Source of the DNA: Tyto alba
Lineage: Eukaryota > Chordata > Aves > Strigiformes > Tytonidae
Direction of reading: 5' to 3'
DNA: 64,000 nt
NCBI RefSeq assembly: GCF_018691265.1
Contig: NW_024881330.1
Coordinates: 21,038,886 to 21,102,885, forward strand
Of this stretch, positions 47,066 to 60,748 are shown in pieces. Below the pieces are notes generated by a model. That model was not told the origin of the DNA. It saw only the letters and a list, made by a program, of their open reading frames with translations, and ran no database searches. The position numbers and the translations under genes are program-made. The number at the start of each line of letters is the position of its first letter. Position 1 is the first letter of the stretch.

Positions 47066-47070
47066 CTTAA

Positions 47071-50000
47071 TTCCATGTAACTCATGGAGTTAATAAAAAT
47101 ATATAAAACACCAATGGTATGATTTTATTGTTATTGTTCTATGTAGCTCGAGTGCCTTCATGTTTTCCTTATTGAGACCAATCATTTGAATGTATCAAAA
47201 TCTTTCAGTAGGTAATCTATAGGCTTTATACTTAACAGGAGAGGTGAAATAGTCAGAAACAGTTGGGGGACATATTTTAGTTTTTATGCTGTTTTTGAGG
47301 TGTTTAGATTCCCTTGATGATAATTTCTGGGAAGATAAAAATGTTTTCCAATGGCAGCAGAAAAGTCACTATCGACTACAGAGTCTGTACTTTGCTTTCC
47401 CGATCCTATCAGATGTACTGTACTTTCAGCAATCATGTAGAAGATATTACAGCAGTAGTAATAGGTTAGGTGTGATTCTAGTTACAATGCCTGCAAAGGA
47501 TAAGAATTTTTAAAGCTTCAATTTGAGACAGCAAGAGGCTGACATGAAAACTGAAGACATGAAGATGATGATCGATAGACATGATACCATTTTAAATGAC
47601 AAGAGCAGAAAAACTCGTAAGGCAACAAGAAAGGAATGGATGACCTTGTAAAAAGGCACAGATAATAATCTATAATCTATAAAGTCAGCTGCAACTGTGA
47701 ATGTGGGTCTGCAATGTGTAGGCGCAAGTATCGTATATTTTCTGTGTAAGGGAGTAAGAAAGTGATTTGAACCGTAATTTTGAATTTCACACACAGTGAA
47801 TTATTGCAAAATATTCTAGGGCCCAATTCTTGAATGAACTTGAAAAAGTTCAGGTTAAAATAGTTTTGAAAGGTGAGGAATAAGGCAGTCCTAAAAGTAA
47901 TCGAGGATCTTTTCACTCTTATCAACACATCCTGCTACCTTGAAAAATGTAAAAAAGATGTACAAATTACCTGACAATCCAGATAGGAAAGATTTTGATC
48001 TAGTTTACATTTTTGATGTCTTTTCATCAGTGAGACAGAAAAGAGTACCCAAAATACTGTGGTTCAACTGATGCTAAATTTTGACCAGAATATAATGTTG
48101 TCAAAAATTCGTTAGAAGATGATACTTGCATTTCTCCATTGTTCTTCCTTTGTGCAATTCTGCATGTGACAGTTTAGGACCTTCCTTTTTCACTTGAATG
48201 TACATTGCCCTTTCCCCCACATTACAAAAGATGTGTTTGAGTCTCTTTCCCTGTCAAAAATATTGTTCAAATAGCTAGGGCTAAAGTAATGCTGTGTATT
48301 AGTAACCAAGTTAAGTGGAGGCAGTCAACATCTATTTTAGAAGCCAGCCAACTTCTGTGAACTCTTCTAAGAAGGGCTTGATATTTTTTTAGTGACAAAA
48401 GTAGTTGCAATAGACTAGGAGTTGCTTGTAATAATATTATGAATACCAATTCTTGAGTGTGTTATCATCTCACTGTTCTCTTGAGCTAGGTCAATAGCAA
48501 CGCTGTCAGGAAATATATCCCAAAGAGGGAAAAGTATCTTCATTTGCTCCTTAGAAAACACAGGGAAAATGGTACAGTTCACTCCAAGACTCTTTCCTGG
48601 CTCCTTGCTGGGACTGGCATGCTAGATTTTTTCAAGAGTACCTGAATGAGATAATGTGGTAAAGAGGATTTTGGATGACAAGATCTTTATTAGAAATCAC
48701 TGGGAGAAAAGTCTAGCATGTAAATCCACAGTTTGGGTGTGGCTGGGATTAGGAAGATCCTAAAACAAAACACAGTTGCATGATGCCTGGTTTTAAAAAT
48801 TTCTCGTCATTAGCCTGACTTTTTCAGGTTAGAGGTGTGCATTGGCCACATGTCTCACTTCATGGATGAAATCCTTTGTTAGGATAAGCACAGAAGTTTC
48901 CAACTAAATCTTGGCTTTTAGCCTCAGAAGGGCTGCACCCCAGGGAGAGAAAACCCAGGCCATAAATATGCAGGGAGGTATTAGGGACCTCAGCAGGGAA
49001 GTCAAAGGCACATTTAACGCTGACTCAGGCCAGAAGTCTATTGGCACTTAAACACGTTGGGTTTGAGAAGGCAAAATGTTTCCTCTCTGCATGCTTGAAA
49101 TTCAAATTGATATTTGAGTTGGAGAGGTTCATGAGCAGACTCAGCTGGCTAGCACAGTTAGAGGTACAGACCTGTTATAAAAATGTCATGCCTCTCTGGT
49201 TTTATATGAACAATAAATAATATATAATAATGACTAATTAACTGAGTGTTCTGTCCAATGGCAAAATATATGCCTTTTATTTGAACTATATGAATGTTTT
49301 CTAGAATGCACTATTTTCTCATATGACCTTGTGACACATTAATACTCCAGCCCTTTAATTTTGTAGCTCAGCTGCTGAACTGTAACAGCAAAGGTTTTCA
49401 AAGTGAACTAGTATGTTGTTTATGTTTGATTACAAAACACAAACAGGATCCGGAGCTGCCCTCTGCCAAAGCATGGCATTGCCACCTGAATATTGGCTAT
49501 GCATGATTAACAGGCAAATGTGGACACTGGAAGTCATAAAAGGAGAGCAGCAAATACCAGGAAATAATATTTGCTGCATAAACCCTCATGAAAATCTGCC
49601 TTTGTAAAAGACTGAATGCAAACTGCTGTTATCCTGTCAAAATCGTCTCCACAGCCCAGCCATGAAAGTACCTAAAAATGTGAAGGTATTTTGCCTCTGC
49701 TTTAGCTGTTTGCACAAAATAAGGACTTTGCTTCCATCTATTGGGAAGCGCATATTAATCAGATTGAATCTCTTATGCAAAGTAAAGTCCATGTGGGACA
49801 TCACAGTGCAGCCTTTCACAAGCAAGTCCATGGCAGATTGCAATCACACAATGGGTAAATTCTCAAAATGTACTGGTTGTCCAATTTGGATTTAACCCTA
49901 AAGAAATATGTCAAAATTCTCAGAAATACTGGGCACCTGTTTATCCACCCTGGGTATCCCTGCTGCTGCTCACAAAGCTCAGAATCCTTGCCTTGCTTTA

Positions 50001-53000
50001 CTGTATTGCATCAGTAAATTAGAGACAGACTTGTCCATGGATAGCAAAACACGGGCTGAACCCTGCCAGGCTCCTAATGGAAAGACACTCAATTCCATTT
50101 TGGCCATAAACATAAATCATGGAGAAGAATTCATTAAAAAAAAAAAAATAGTAACTGCCAAACAACTCTTGGAAGCTACTAGATGGCCCTTGCTTTTACA
50201 GCAAACACATTCCCATATATCACTTATAACTGTCAAACCATGACTCATTTTAGCATTCATCCCACTGTTTTGCAGGCTTTTTCTGGGGGAACAAAGTGTG
50301 TCTTTTCCAACTATGTGAGAATTATTGAGAGCACTTTGAAATGTCTGAGCAGTAACAACATTTTCACAGCACTTTTTGGAGACACAGCGGTTGGTGCGTG
50401 ACCAGGCTCACTCTGCACATCTGGTTTTATCATGCTGAAGCAAATCAGAACCAATTCCCGTAACAAGAGCCTACAAACCCAGCAGCACTCCTACTGCAGT
50501 TGAAACCAGAGGAGCACCTGTTTTAAGATGTTCATGTAGCAAATTGCACTCTTGGTTTTGGTCATAAAATCTGTAGCTTTTCATGGTTTTCCTCTAAAGA
50601 GACCTACTTAGATAAGTTCTCTAAAATAGTGGCAATACTATACAAAGGAAAAAAAAAAAGGAATCTTTTCTACATAACCCATGTGAAAGTAAAAGAAAAG
50701 TTACAGCTACTCTTTAAATATAAGTTGATATGTCTAAACCTATTTTTAAAACTTTAAGGATTTTCATTTATATATTTGCTTAAGAATATGAGTCCAGTCC
50801 TTGTTTTCCCATGGCAACAAAAATGAAATAATGAAATCCAGGCCTAATGGCACTATAGATATTCACTCCAGTAAACCTGAAGCTGCACGATTTGTCACTC
50901 ATGCATTTATCTATATATGGTAAAGTGGGTAAACACTGCATAAAATTTATTTTGTGCTTCCTCGGTCTTGGACAGATTAGCACAAATTAAATTTCACACT
51001 AATCTGCCCATGGTCAGGAGTGCTACATTAGGAGTGAAGGGGGATTCAGCTAATTGTAAAGAATGTTTTGCTCTATTACAATGATCTATGAATATAGCAA
51101 GTATATCCTGGTAAGCTACCTTTACCAATACACTTTATCAATACTGAATCAATAAAAGATGATGAATAATACCTGTATGCAAGAATACATCATGTTTCCC
51201 AACATCATTTTACCTTGTTCACCAAATTTTAAGTACATTTTATTTTTCTTTTTACTTCACATTTTTGTATTGAGTGTTCAATAGTCATCATTCAGGTTAC
51301 ACTGCTTAGTTATGTTTGACCACCCAAGTCACATGGCGTTTGAGTCATATAAGTCAAGACTGAAGAATATACTGAACTGCCAGAAGAGGGAAGTCCAGGA
51401 TCAGAAGTTTGTTTCTCAGAGCGAATGTGAAATATGACATCAGGAACATGAAAGCCCTACAAAATACTACCCTTTTTAAGCAAAGTTTGCTGAAGCAGGG
51501 CCATGCTAAGCATTTAGGACAAAGTAGCATGGATATAATACTTAAAAGACAGCTTACTCCAACTCCAATGTTCATACTGATCTTTTAAAAAATCTGGGTA
51601 ATTGCTTAAGGAAAACATTTTATCTCTTCAAAATAACCAATAAATTTCTACTTAGCTCTGTATTTGGCTGAAGGACAAATAAAAATGCACATGCAATAGC
51701 ACTGGCCATGCAGGTGGCAGTGCTCTTCATTTTAACTGAGTTAAGGTCCACAGGCAGCAACATTGTACATGGCCAGGAGAATTGCAATGCCCAGTTACCC
51801 TGTTCTGGGAAAGACCCATGGATACCTCAAGGGTGGCAGCAGCTAGACTGCCTGCCACTGGGAAGTAATGGAGAAAAAAATATCATGCCTCTCACCACAG
51901 GGCTGAAGTTCTGACTGATTTAAAAAACAGTATTTAAAATGCCCCAAATATATTTATTTTTACTTGAAACTAAATACTTGGAAATATTTGTGCTACACAG
52001 TAGGGGAACTGAGATAATATTATACTTTGTTTTGTAGACCAAAATTTCCTGCAACAAAACTTAACTCTGTGTTCAATTATAAGCCAGGCTTTTTTATAAC
52101 TTTTGAGAAAGTATTACACAGTTAAAAATCAGGAATGGTGGTATGTAAAACTGATAAATGAATGTTAACAACTCTCTATCCTCTTCAAAGAGAGAATTCT
52201 ATGCAGTTTATGAGTAAGTAAATACTACGTACCCACAGAAAACATTGTAAACAACACAAAACATTATGAAATGTATTTACAATACTCTGAATAGCTTTAA
52301 ACAAAAGCTGTTAGATTTTAAATATCCAGGATTTCCTCATACAGACTCCCCTGCATTTATAGCTGTTGAATATTTAAATTTAAATGCAAGGCTTCAGCAT
52401 AACATTTACACTTCTTCTTTAACACATTTATAGAAACACATTCTCCTCTCATCTTAGCTCAGAGATGATTTTTCCATCTTTCCAGAGCAATGGTAAGACG
52501 TAGCTGGCGAGTTCTCTCCAAGCCCTGTGGAAGGCAGGGGCTGTGAGCCTGGGACCACCACGCCGGCACGGAGCCCTCCCAGCACCGGGCAAGAAATGTC
52601 TGTGCATCCACCGCAGGATGCAGGGAGGCCAGGAAAGGTGCTGGGGTGTGACGCCTTGCTCTCCCAGCCGAGTTTCAGCCAGACAGGGGATGCACAGGCC
52701 TCTAACACCTACATTTGTAACTTCTGCAACAGTCTGGCTCGTCTTACAGAGGATGACTGGAAGTGACTTGTGAGCAAACAGCACACTGGGATTCATATCT
52801 CTGCACCTTCGGGAACAGCTACTGGTTAGCACAACTATTACCAGCCATAGAGCATCCAGTTAGGTTTGGTGCTTGGGTCCATCTACATGATTTCCTCTGC
52901 TCCATATTTTGTATGGAAATATGGGGTCTTAGCACCAAAACCCATGTCTCCTCCTCACTGATTTTGATACTTCTTTTGCATCCAAGAAAGTCAGAACAGT

Positions 53001-56000
53001 AACTCCACACTCATTTTCCTTTTCAGGCTATGGAGTGCTCCTTCCACCATTTCAGTAAGCATTCCAGGTTTGTCCCAGGAAAGAAAAGCAGCTCTAAAGT
53101 GGCAGAAACTCAGCTTAACCTATTATCAGAACATTTGCAGAAATCTGATTGCCATCCAATTGAATGGATGATACCATAAATCTCCTTGGGGAATGCCCCC
53201 TTTCAACTAGCAACAGATAACTATGTTATTGCTCACATTCTGGTCAATAGAAGTACAGCGTGAGTTTCCAAGCCAAGATCCATTCACTGCAGTTTTCTCT
53301 CACTCCTCATGAATGTACACCATTGCTTGCCAATGTCCAGTATTTATCCTCTAAAACTTTGTCCCTTCCCTTTTATGGACCAGTACAGCATTATGCTGAT
53401 GTGTTAGACGAACAGACTGCATGAGTTGGTCACATTTTTCAGCAACAAGTCCTACTGAATTCACTAGATCGTGGCGAGATGTAGCCTGGAATGCACATTA
53501 AGGTATTAATGGAGTGTGTATGCTTGATATCAAGTTTTCATGCTGAGCCGCACTGGTGTTAATCTAGTTTGATTCCAAAGCCTAATGTAAATTCTTAGAC
53601 AGATATTATATTTTAGCTGAGAAACGAATGCTGACAGTTTACTGCGAGATGACAAATGAATGCTGACATTTTATTCTTACATGTTTATAAATCAGTTTAA
53701 AGGTTAAGAGTTGTTAATGCGGGCAATCTGAAGAATCCATATACATAAACAAAATATTCATTTTGGATAACTATATATGTCCAATGTCATTCACAGAAGA
53801 TAAAAGTCAGATTAGAGAATGAGGGGAAAAATGCAAATTTATCAGTATTAGTTTATCTTTTAACTGGGAACTGAATTACCTGATTGATAGGCCTTCTGAT
53901 CAAATCCACAATATACAACGTGGGGTGTTTTATTTTGTCATTTACTTTAAAAATAAAATATCTACATGATGATTTGTGAAGAATAAAGATTAACCCCTCC
54001 CTTCCCATATGACCCACACTGATTAGAATCATTTGTCTGTAACTGAACCAATCTTGCAGTCACTCTGGAAAACAGCTAATCAGTATGGTCTGTGCTAGGA
54101 CACATCATGGGAATAATTTACATTCTTTTTTTTATTCCAAATGTTCCTGTTATTACCAGAGCTAAGAAATAGTCATGGGTTCCTCATATATTTCCAAGAA
54201 AAGGTCTAAACAGTGCTTGGAGAAGACCACAAATTCCAGTAGCAGTTTTTAATGGCTGATGAGGGCTACCTCCAGTTCAGAAAGGGACCATGGAAAGGAA
54301 AAATTATTTATGGATTTTACTGAAACTCTGGTGGAGACAGACAGTCTGTATGAGCATAACTTATGCACTACGTTAGAAACAACTACAGAGGATACAACCA
54401 TATTCCTCGTCATATTCTGACATTGCTTAAGTAATGTAAAGGGGTTTCTCTGCAAAGGGGAATTGCGGCCAAGATCGACTATTAAAAATGTTAAGTGAAA
54501 TTGGCTTTATGAAATACAAGGCCAAAATCCTGGAATGATTTCTGGACATGAAAATACAATGTCCATCAATGCACTTGCCTTAGCACAGCTTTTCCTAGGT
54601 AGATTACCTACACAGCATGCTTTGCTACATACAGTCTAAGATCCCAATTGTTTGCCACACGTTTATGAGATTTTCCTGACACAAATATGGTATTTCATAC
54701 CTTTTGTTACCCATTAGCTAATGAATGAGATTTACAGAGCTAAAATACGTAGTGAGAACAATTTGACATGAACAATTCTTATGCTCTGTTTTTAACTTTT
54801 GAATAAGGAACTGCAGCACACAATTACTTGCAAGTTACAGTTGAATTTCCTAAATTATTAAACTGTATTTCAAGCACACACAGAGAACCCAGAAAATAGC
54901 TATAGTCAAGGAAAGCTGAGGGCAAAACTTTGGGTATTGTTTGAATGACTCATTCAATTAATTTTGCCTTTATTTCTCAACATTCTTGGATCACCTTCTT
55001 AATTAAAAATTACTCAAAATTTGTTTTATGAACACACTTTCTGCTCTTTAATTGTTTTATAAATAACTGACTAGGGAAATAAATACCCTTCAAACCCAGA
55101 AATCTGTTTTATGTTAAGTAGGTCACAGGTTGCTTGGTGGCTTGGTGTTGGCCAGCAAAATATCTCTGGAGCTCACTAATGGAAGACCAGCTTCCCTCCT
55201 TCAAAGAGAAATTAGAAAACAGAGTCTGCTGCTCAGGTCTAGAAAGTGTTAAAAATTAATACCACTGTTACACAAAAACTGTACATTCCACTGTAAAACA
55301 TTCAGAGGTCTGAGAACAACAACAAAAAATCCAGAGCACTGCTAAATTGAAATACACTTTCAAATTCAAGACAGTCCTCACTGCTTTCTTCACAGCTCAT
55401 TTATACTTCTGTTCAAGATGCCAGCTGGCATTCAGACTGTTGTTAGGAAAAGTTTAGGGGATGAGCTATTGAGAGACAGTCAATCTTGCTAAGTAAGGCC
55501 TTTCGTTTCACCTCTACAAGAACACATCGCTTTTTCTTAAGCAATCACATGCAAGCAATTCAAATGTAATCCTTTTCCTGAACCCCAACAATAAAGCATA
55601 TATCCTACTTTATGCAGAGCTGTTCTTTGCCTGACCACTACATAAGCACCTGCCAAACATAATAAACACTTGCAGTGCAGGTATATCATTACAGTTGTCT
55701 GCCACGATGGCTTGATTAAATTGACCTCTTGTTATTCAAAAGGCTGAACAGACATACAGAATACCATGGTGGTATGGCACACTTGTGCTTTTTATATTGA
55801 AAATATTTCAACCTTCTGAAAATTGTTACATAGAAGATAGAACTGTCATCATTACATGTTTGAAGTTTGTGTGCTGGTTTTTAATGATTATCTTTAAATA
55901 CTCTGCACAGAAATAAAACTAAAATATCATTCACCAAAGATAAATAACTTTTATACTTCATGTTTAAACTAGATTATTTGCTTAGGAAGAAAACATTCAC

Positions 56001-58873
56001 CGTCACTAAATTTGTAAAATACCAATACTTTACATTCTCATAATACTTTATGCCTGAGGAATAACCTTTTTTTTTAAACATGCCCACTGCTCAGAATCTG
56101 AACTGCTCATGGCTGAACCAGTGAGATCTCATCAGTGGGTCAGTGATTATACCCCCTAAAGCCAAACTTCTCTATTTTCTATGTCCCATATCTACATCTG
56201 CACAGCACATCACACAGTTATACTGCCCTGTTGAATCTGAACTTAAATTTCCTAAATGAACAGCTTTTGTGAGGAGACACTGGATGGGTCTTACAAAACC
56301 TTTGTTATGTCTCAGAGTAGTGCAGAAAGGGACCATTTTTCTTACAAGTTCCCACAACTTACAGGGATATCACCTAGAAATTTTCAAATTGTGCATTACT
56401 TCTTAGGCCACCTTCTAAATAGAGGCCAGGATGTTTCACATCTCACTTTTACCTCAACAAGAAGCATCACTGATGCTTCTGAAAAGAGATAGCTCTTAAG
56501 AGGCAAAAGAATGTTTCCAGTGGTGCCAACAGAGAACTGGAGAGCGGCAGCTGACCAAAATTGCATATGAATGTTCACATCCCTGTTAGCAGTTCCATAC
56601 TTTCCTAGAGCACAATGTTTACTGAGATGAGCACAATTATGAATGTATAAAAAACAGTTCACCCACCCTTCAGATTGGGAAGGCAATGGTCTTGAAACCT
56701 GAGGAAACCTTTATTGTATCTTAGGAGCTGAGGCATCATTTGCTGTCAGACAACATATGAAGGGGCACACCTTATATGGTCTGAGTGGGAGTTAAACTGT
56801 TGGAGTCACAGACTGTGTTGATGCAGTGATGGGAGATGTCACTTTTCCATGTCTGCTCTCTGCTTAGCTGAGAGTTCATTAGATGGAGAGGACATAACCA
56901 GCTGGGGAAACAGGCCTGAACAGACACTAAGTTTCTGTACATGCACATTGCTTCTCAAACAGTGAATTTTTAAGATGTCCCATGAAAAGTGTTCTCATGT
57001 ATATCGGTACAAGTGTCAAGTCCCACAGGCACACACACTGTCCCCTTGCTGTGGATTACCCTGCACCTCCACTGACAACTTCCCAGAGAAAAAAATAAAT
57101 CTTATGTAGATCAAACACTGGCCATGGTCTTCTTACACTCAATTCAACAAAGTCATCTTCTTGGTAGAAGGCATGAACTGTTGTCTGGATGCGAGTTTCA
57201 GCTAGAATATACATTTCAGAGAAGAAAGGAATCGGAGAATTATGTGACTCCTTTAATGATAGTAATTCTGTAAGCAATTGGTCTTTCAACATGTTGCAGA
57301 TTATTTATTCCAAAAATTATATGTATATATCATGGTAGCTGGGCTTGACCCAAAATGCATGTAAAACCAAGCTCTTTAATTGCTTTAAAATTATCTTAAT
57401 AATTAAAATCATAAGAAGACGGTGATAAGAGGTAAGATTTAGACAAGCTAACTGCACTTTCTGGGACACATTCTGTTCTCAGTGACACTGGAAAAAAATG
57501 TGGAGTAACCCAAGTTATAATTTAGCATAAATTACTTGCTTTGTTCTGGTCGAATTGAAAGGAGAATCTAGTCTGATTAATGATAAATGAAGAACAACAT
57601 GATTATTTACTGCACCTATTTTCATTGAAAAATTACTAGATCAGTATTAATTCATCTGTAATATAAATGTGGACGGACAGATCTTCACTGTATTCCTAGT
57701 GATTTGTGTAGTGGCTAGGCTGGTTTTGTTTTTGCTGTATTAATATTAGGTGAATACAACTCTGGAATAACTGTTCCAGAGTAAATTTATATATGTTAAA
57801 AATAGAATTTCCTTTTTGATGAGCAGGTGGTACAAAAAAAGGCAAACCAAATCATTGATAAGGGTCTGAATGAATATCAACAACGCACTTGGAGAAAAAT
57901 CACTTCATCCTCACTGAACATTCAGAGACAAAACTGCCCTTCTCCCAGAAAGCACTTCTGTATTTTGTCAGATGGGGCTTGGGATATGGTGACAAAGATA
58001 GGCTGAGGTCCTAGTCTGAATTTAAATTAAAACTTTTCCAAGTTTAGCAATGTTCAAATCTGAAAGTTTTGCTCACCTCACTGCAAATTACTTTGTACTT
58101 TTCTTACATACACATTTTCAGCCAATCTGAAAATGGGCACTGGAGGGATATAGTGCAGAGATGACCATCCGATTGAGAATATGGGATTAAAACCTCTTTC
58201 ACTGGACTTCTCCCATTTGTTACAGTTAACACAGGAATTTAATTCAAGTGAGGCTGGACGTGACCTTAGAGCCCAGGTCCATGATGATCAGGGTAACACC
58301 TGGTGAATCTTGCTTTTACTTTTCTAGGTATTTGTTATTGTTCTCTTTGTTTCCTCGGGGGTTGGGTGTAATAGGATACAAGGTCTGACTGAAGGCAAGT
58401 GGGAGATTAAAAATAAAGTGAAAAGGAGAAAGAGCGAAAGAAAAAACTGGGAGAAAAAGGTGGTGTTATCAAGAATATTGGAGGAGGGAGAGTGAAAATG
58501 GACTTGACAGCTTACTGGGAGACAGGGTGTGATAGACTCTATAAGAAACTATAGACTTTAGCTCTGGATCCCACTATTTTTAAACACTGACATTTTTTCA
58601 TTCCTTAGCAATTTTGAAGGCTCTGAAACAATTACTACACACACATAGCCTGTAGGCTTGCTGGTGCTTTCAGTTATGCTGTTGATAGTCCAGAAAGTCT
58701 CACTGATCCCTGACAAAACTGTTCTGGATTTCCATTACTGTAACTGAGAACATAGTTGGGGTGAACAATGTACAGACAGCCTATGAAGATGCCCAAGAGC
58801 AGGAAGATATGCAAAATAAAAGTGAAATATAGGTCATTTGATAAGAGGACAGACAAAGTCCAACTGAAGTTCA
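47071..58873. other. Anonymous AT-rich DNA (11.8 kb)
   Basis: No gene, RNA or identifiable transposon is seen. Most of it is AT-rich and CpG-poor, with A runs (for example 50138-50149 and 50650-50659). The one contrasting segment is the CpG-enriched patch at 52495-52700. Frames of up to 127 codons occur only there, in several phases on both strands. Confidence 0.5.
52495..52700. other. CpG-enriched, GC-rich patch, function unknown
   Basis: Around nine to ten CpG dinucleotides fall in roughly 200 bases (GACGTAG, GGCGAG, CACGCCGGCACGG, ACCGGGC, ACCGCAGG, GACGCC, GCCGAG), in an otherwise CpG-poor 12-kb block. It does not match the LTR families in this window. Frames are open in at least four phases (for example 52832-52449 minus, 127 codons, and 52527-52766 plus, 79 codons), which is what low stop density gives, so none is annotated as a gene. 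It could be a small CpG island, an exon or an unrecognised old LTR. Confidence 0.4.
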
Positions 58874-59500
58874 TAGAAACATAGAATGGTTTGGGTTGTG
58901 AGGGACCTTTGAAGATCATCTAGTCCAACCTCCCTGTCATGAGCAGGAATACCTTCCACTAGACCAGGTTGCTCAAAGCCCCATCCTACCTGGCCTTGAA
59001 CACTTCCAGGGTTAGGGCATTCACAACTTCTCTAGGCAACCTGCTCCACTGTCTTACCACCCTCATGGTAAAAAATTACCTTCCTTATGTCCTATCTAAA
59101 TCTACCCTTTTTCAATTTAAAACCTTTTTCCTCTGTCTTGTCACTAGTGGCCTTAGTAAAAAGTCTCTCTCTTTCTTATAAGCCCTCTTTAAGTATCAAA
59201 AGGCTGCAATAAGGTCTCTCCAGAGCCTTCTCTTTTTCAGGCTGAACAACCCCAACTCTCTCAGGCTGTCTTCACAGGTGAGGTGTTCCAGTCCTCCGAC
59301 CATTTTTGTGTGCCTCCTCTAGACCCATTCTAAGAGGTCCATGCCTTGTATTGGGGGAAGTGGATGTAGTACTCCAGGTAGGGGTCTCATGAGAGCAGAT
59401 GGGGAGAATCACTTCCCTTGACCTTCTGGCCATGCTCCTTTTTATGCAGCCCAGGATATGATTGGCTTTCTGGGCTACAGGCGCACATTGCCAGATCATT
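58874..59500 (-). mobile_element. CR1 LINE 3' fragment (minus, ~0.63 kb)
   Basis: The plus strand opens with CATAGAAACATAGAATGG, the reverse complement of a CR1 3' terminus (ATTCTATG-type short repeats). It then runs back through the 3' UTR and the last part of ORF2. On the minus strand CAPVAQKANHILGCIKRSMA is the C-terminal RT region, followed by wording equivalent to CTGAGAGAGTTGGGGTTGTT. It is 5'-truncated at about 59500, where it meets another CR1 in the opposite orientation. Confidence 0.93.
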
Positions 59501-59516
59501 GTGTTGAATGTGGTGA

Positions 59517-60748
59517 GGGCTGTGAAGGGCAACAAGCAGGATTTCGACAGGTCTATCAGCAGCAAAGACTAGGAAAAATGTGTGCCAGCTACTAAGTAGG
59601 GCAGGTGACAATGAACCTGGTGATGAAGGATGTGAAAAGGGCAGAAGTACTCAACTCCTTCTTTGTCTCCATCTTTACTGGTAAGCCAGGAATCAGAGGC
59701 CCCTGAAACCAGAGGGAAAGTCTGACGCAAGGAAGACTTACCTTTGGTGGACAAGGATCAGATCGAGGAATGCTGAAATAAACTGGATGTATGTAAGTCC
59801 ATGTGACCTAACAGGATGCACCCACAGGTGCTGAAGGAGTTGGCTGGTATCACTGTGAGTTCACTCGTGATTAACTATGAAAGGTCATAGTGATCAGGGG
59901 AGATTCCTGAGAGAAATCAAGTGTCATTACCATCTTCAAGAAGGCATGAAGGAAGATCTGGGGAACTACAGGTCAGAGAGCCTCACCTCAATCCCTGGGG
60001 AAGGTGATGTAGCAAATAGGGTCCTGAGAACCATTTCCAAACAAATAAAGGACAAGAAGGTAACTGGGAGTAGTCAGCACGGATTTGCGAAGATGAAATC
60101 ATGCCTGACCTGATAGGCTTCTGCAATGGAATGAATAGGGGAAAGCAGTGAGTGCTGCTTACCTTGTCTTTAGGCATGGCTTTCAACATTGTCTCCCTTA
60201 ACATCCTCCTACTGATGGAGTATGGGCTAGATAAATGGACAGGGACGTGGATTAAAAACTGGCTGATCTGCTGGGCTGAAAAGGCTGTGATCAGCAGCAT
60301 GAAGCCCAGTTGCAGGCCAGTCACTAGTGGTGTACTCCAGGGGTACATACCATAGCCAATACTATTTACCATCTTCATTAGTGACCTGGATGCTGGGATG
60401 GCAAGCAACTTTAAGAAGTTTGCAGATGATACAAAACTGGGAGGGGTGGTTGACAGAGCAGATGATTGTTCTGCCTTTCAGAGTGATGTGGACAGGCTGG
60501 AGAAATGGACCAAGACGAATCTCACGGAGTTCAGCAACAGGAAGTGCAAAATCCTGCTCCTAGGGAAGAACAACCCCAGGCACTGGAACAAGTTGCCCAG
60601 AGAGTCTGTGGAGTCTCTATTCTGGGAGATATTCAAAACCCACCTGGACACAGCCCTGAGAAAGCTGTCATAGCTGCCCCTGCCTGAGCAGGGGTGAAGT
60701 TGGACTGGGTGATTTCCAGCGGTGCCCGCCAACCTTAGCTCTTCTGTT
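59517..60748 (+). mobile_element. CR1 LINE with decayed RT and internal deletion (~1.2 kb)
   Basis: It begins GGCTGTGAAGGGCAACAAG and proceeds through ACCAGAGGGAAAGTCTG, CCTAACAGGATGCACCC and the RT core. MEYGLDKWTGTWIKNWLICW (60152-60355 frame) and FKKFADDTKLGGVVDRADD (60398-60673 frame) carry the catalytic FADD at 60419-60430. After about 60580 the sequence jumps from the AAGAACAACCCCAGG block straight to TGGAACAAGTTGCCCAGAG. Several hundred bases of ORF2 C-terminus and 3' UTR present in the 43-kb copy are therefore missing. It ends near TTCTGTTACAT, an eroded short terminal repeat. It belongs to the same general subfamily as the 43-kb copy. Frameshifts make it inactive. Confidence 0.92.
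60419..60430 (+). other. CR1 RT catalytic motif FADD (second copy)
   Basis: The codons TTT GCA GAT GAT sit in the frame 60398-60673, within KFADDTKLGG, and are preserved as in the 43-kb copy. Confidence 0.9.

Noticed and set aside
58874..60748. Twin-priming (5' inversion) explanation for the opposed CR1 pair
   Set aside because: Both halves carry their own outward-facing 3' termini with different terminal wording. A 5'-inverted single insertion would have only one 3' end.
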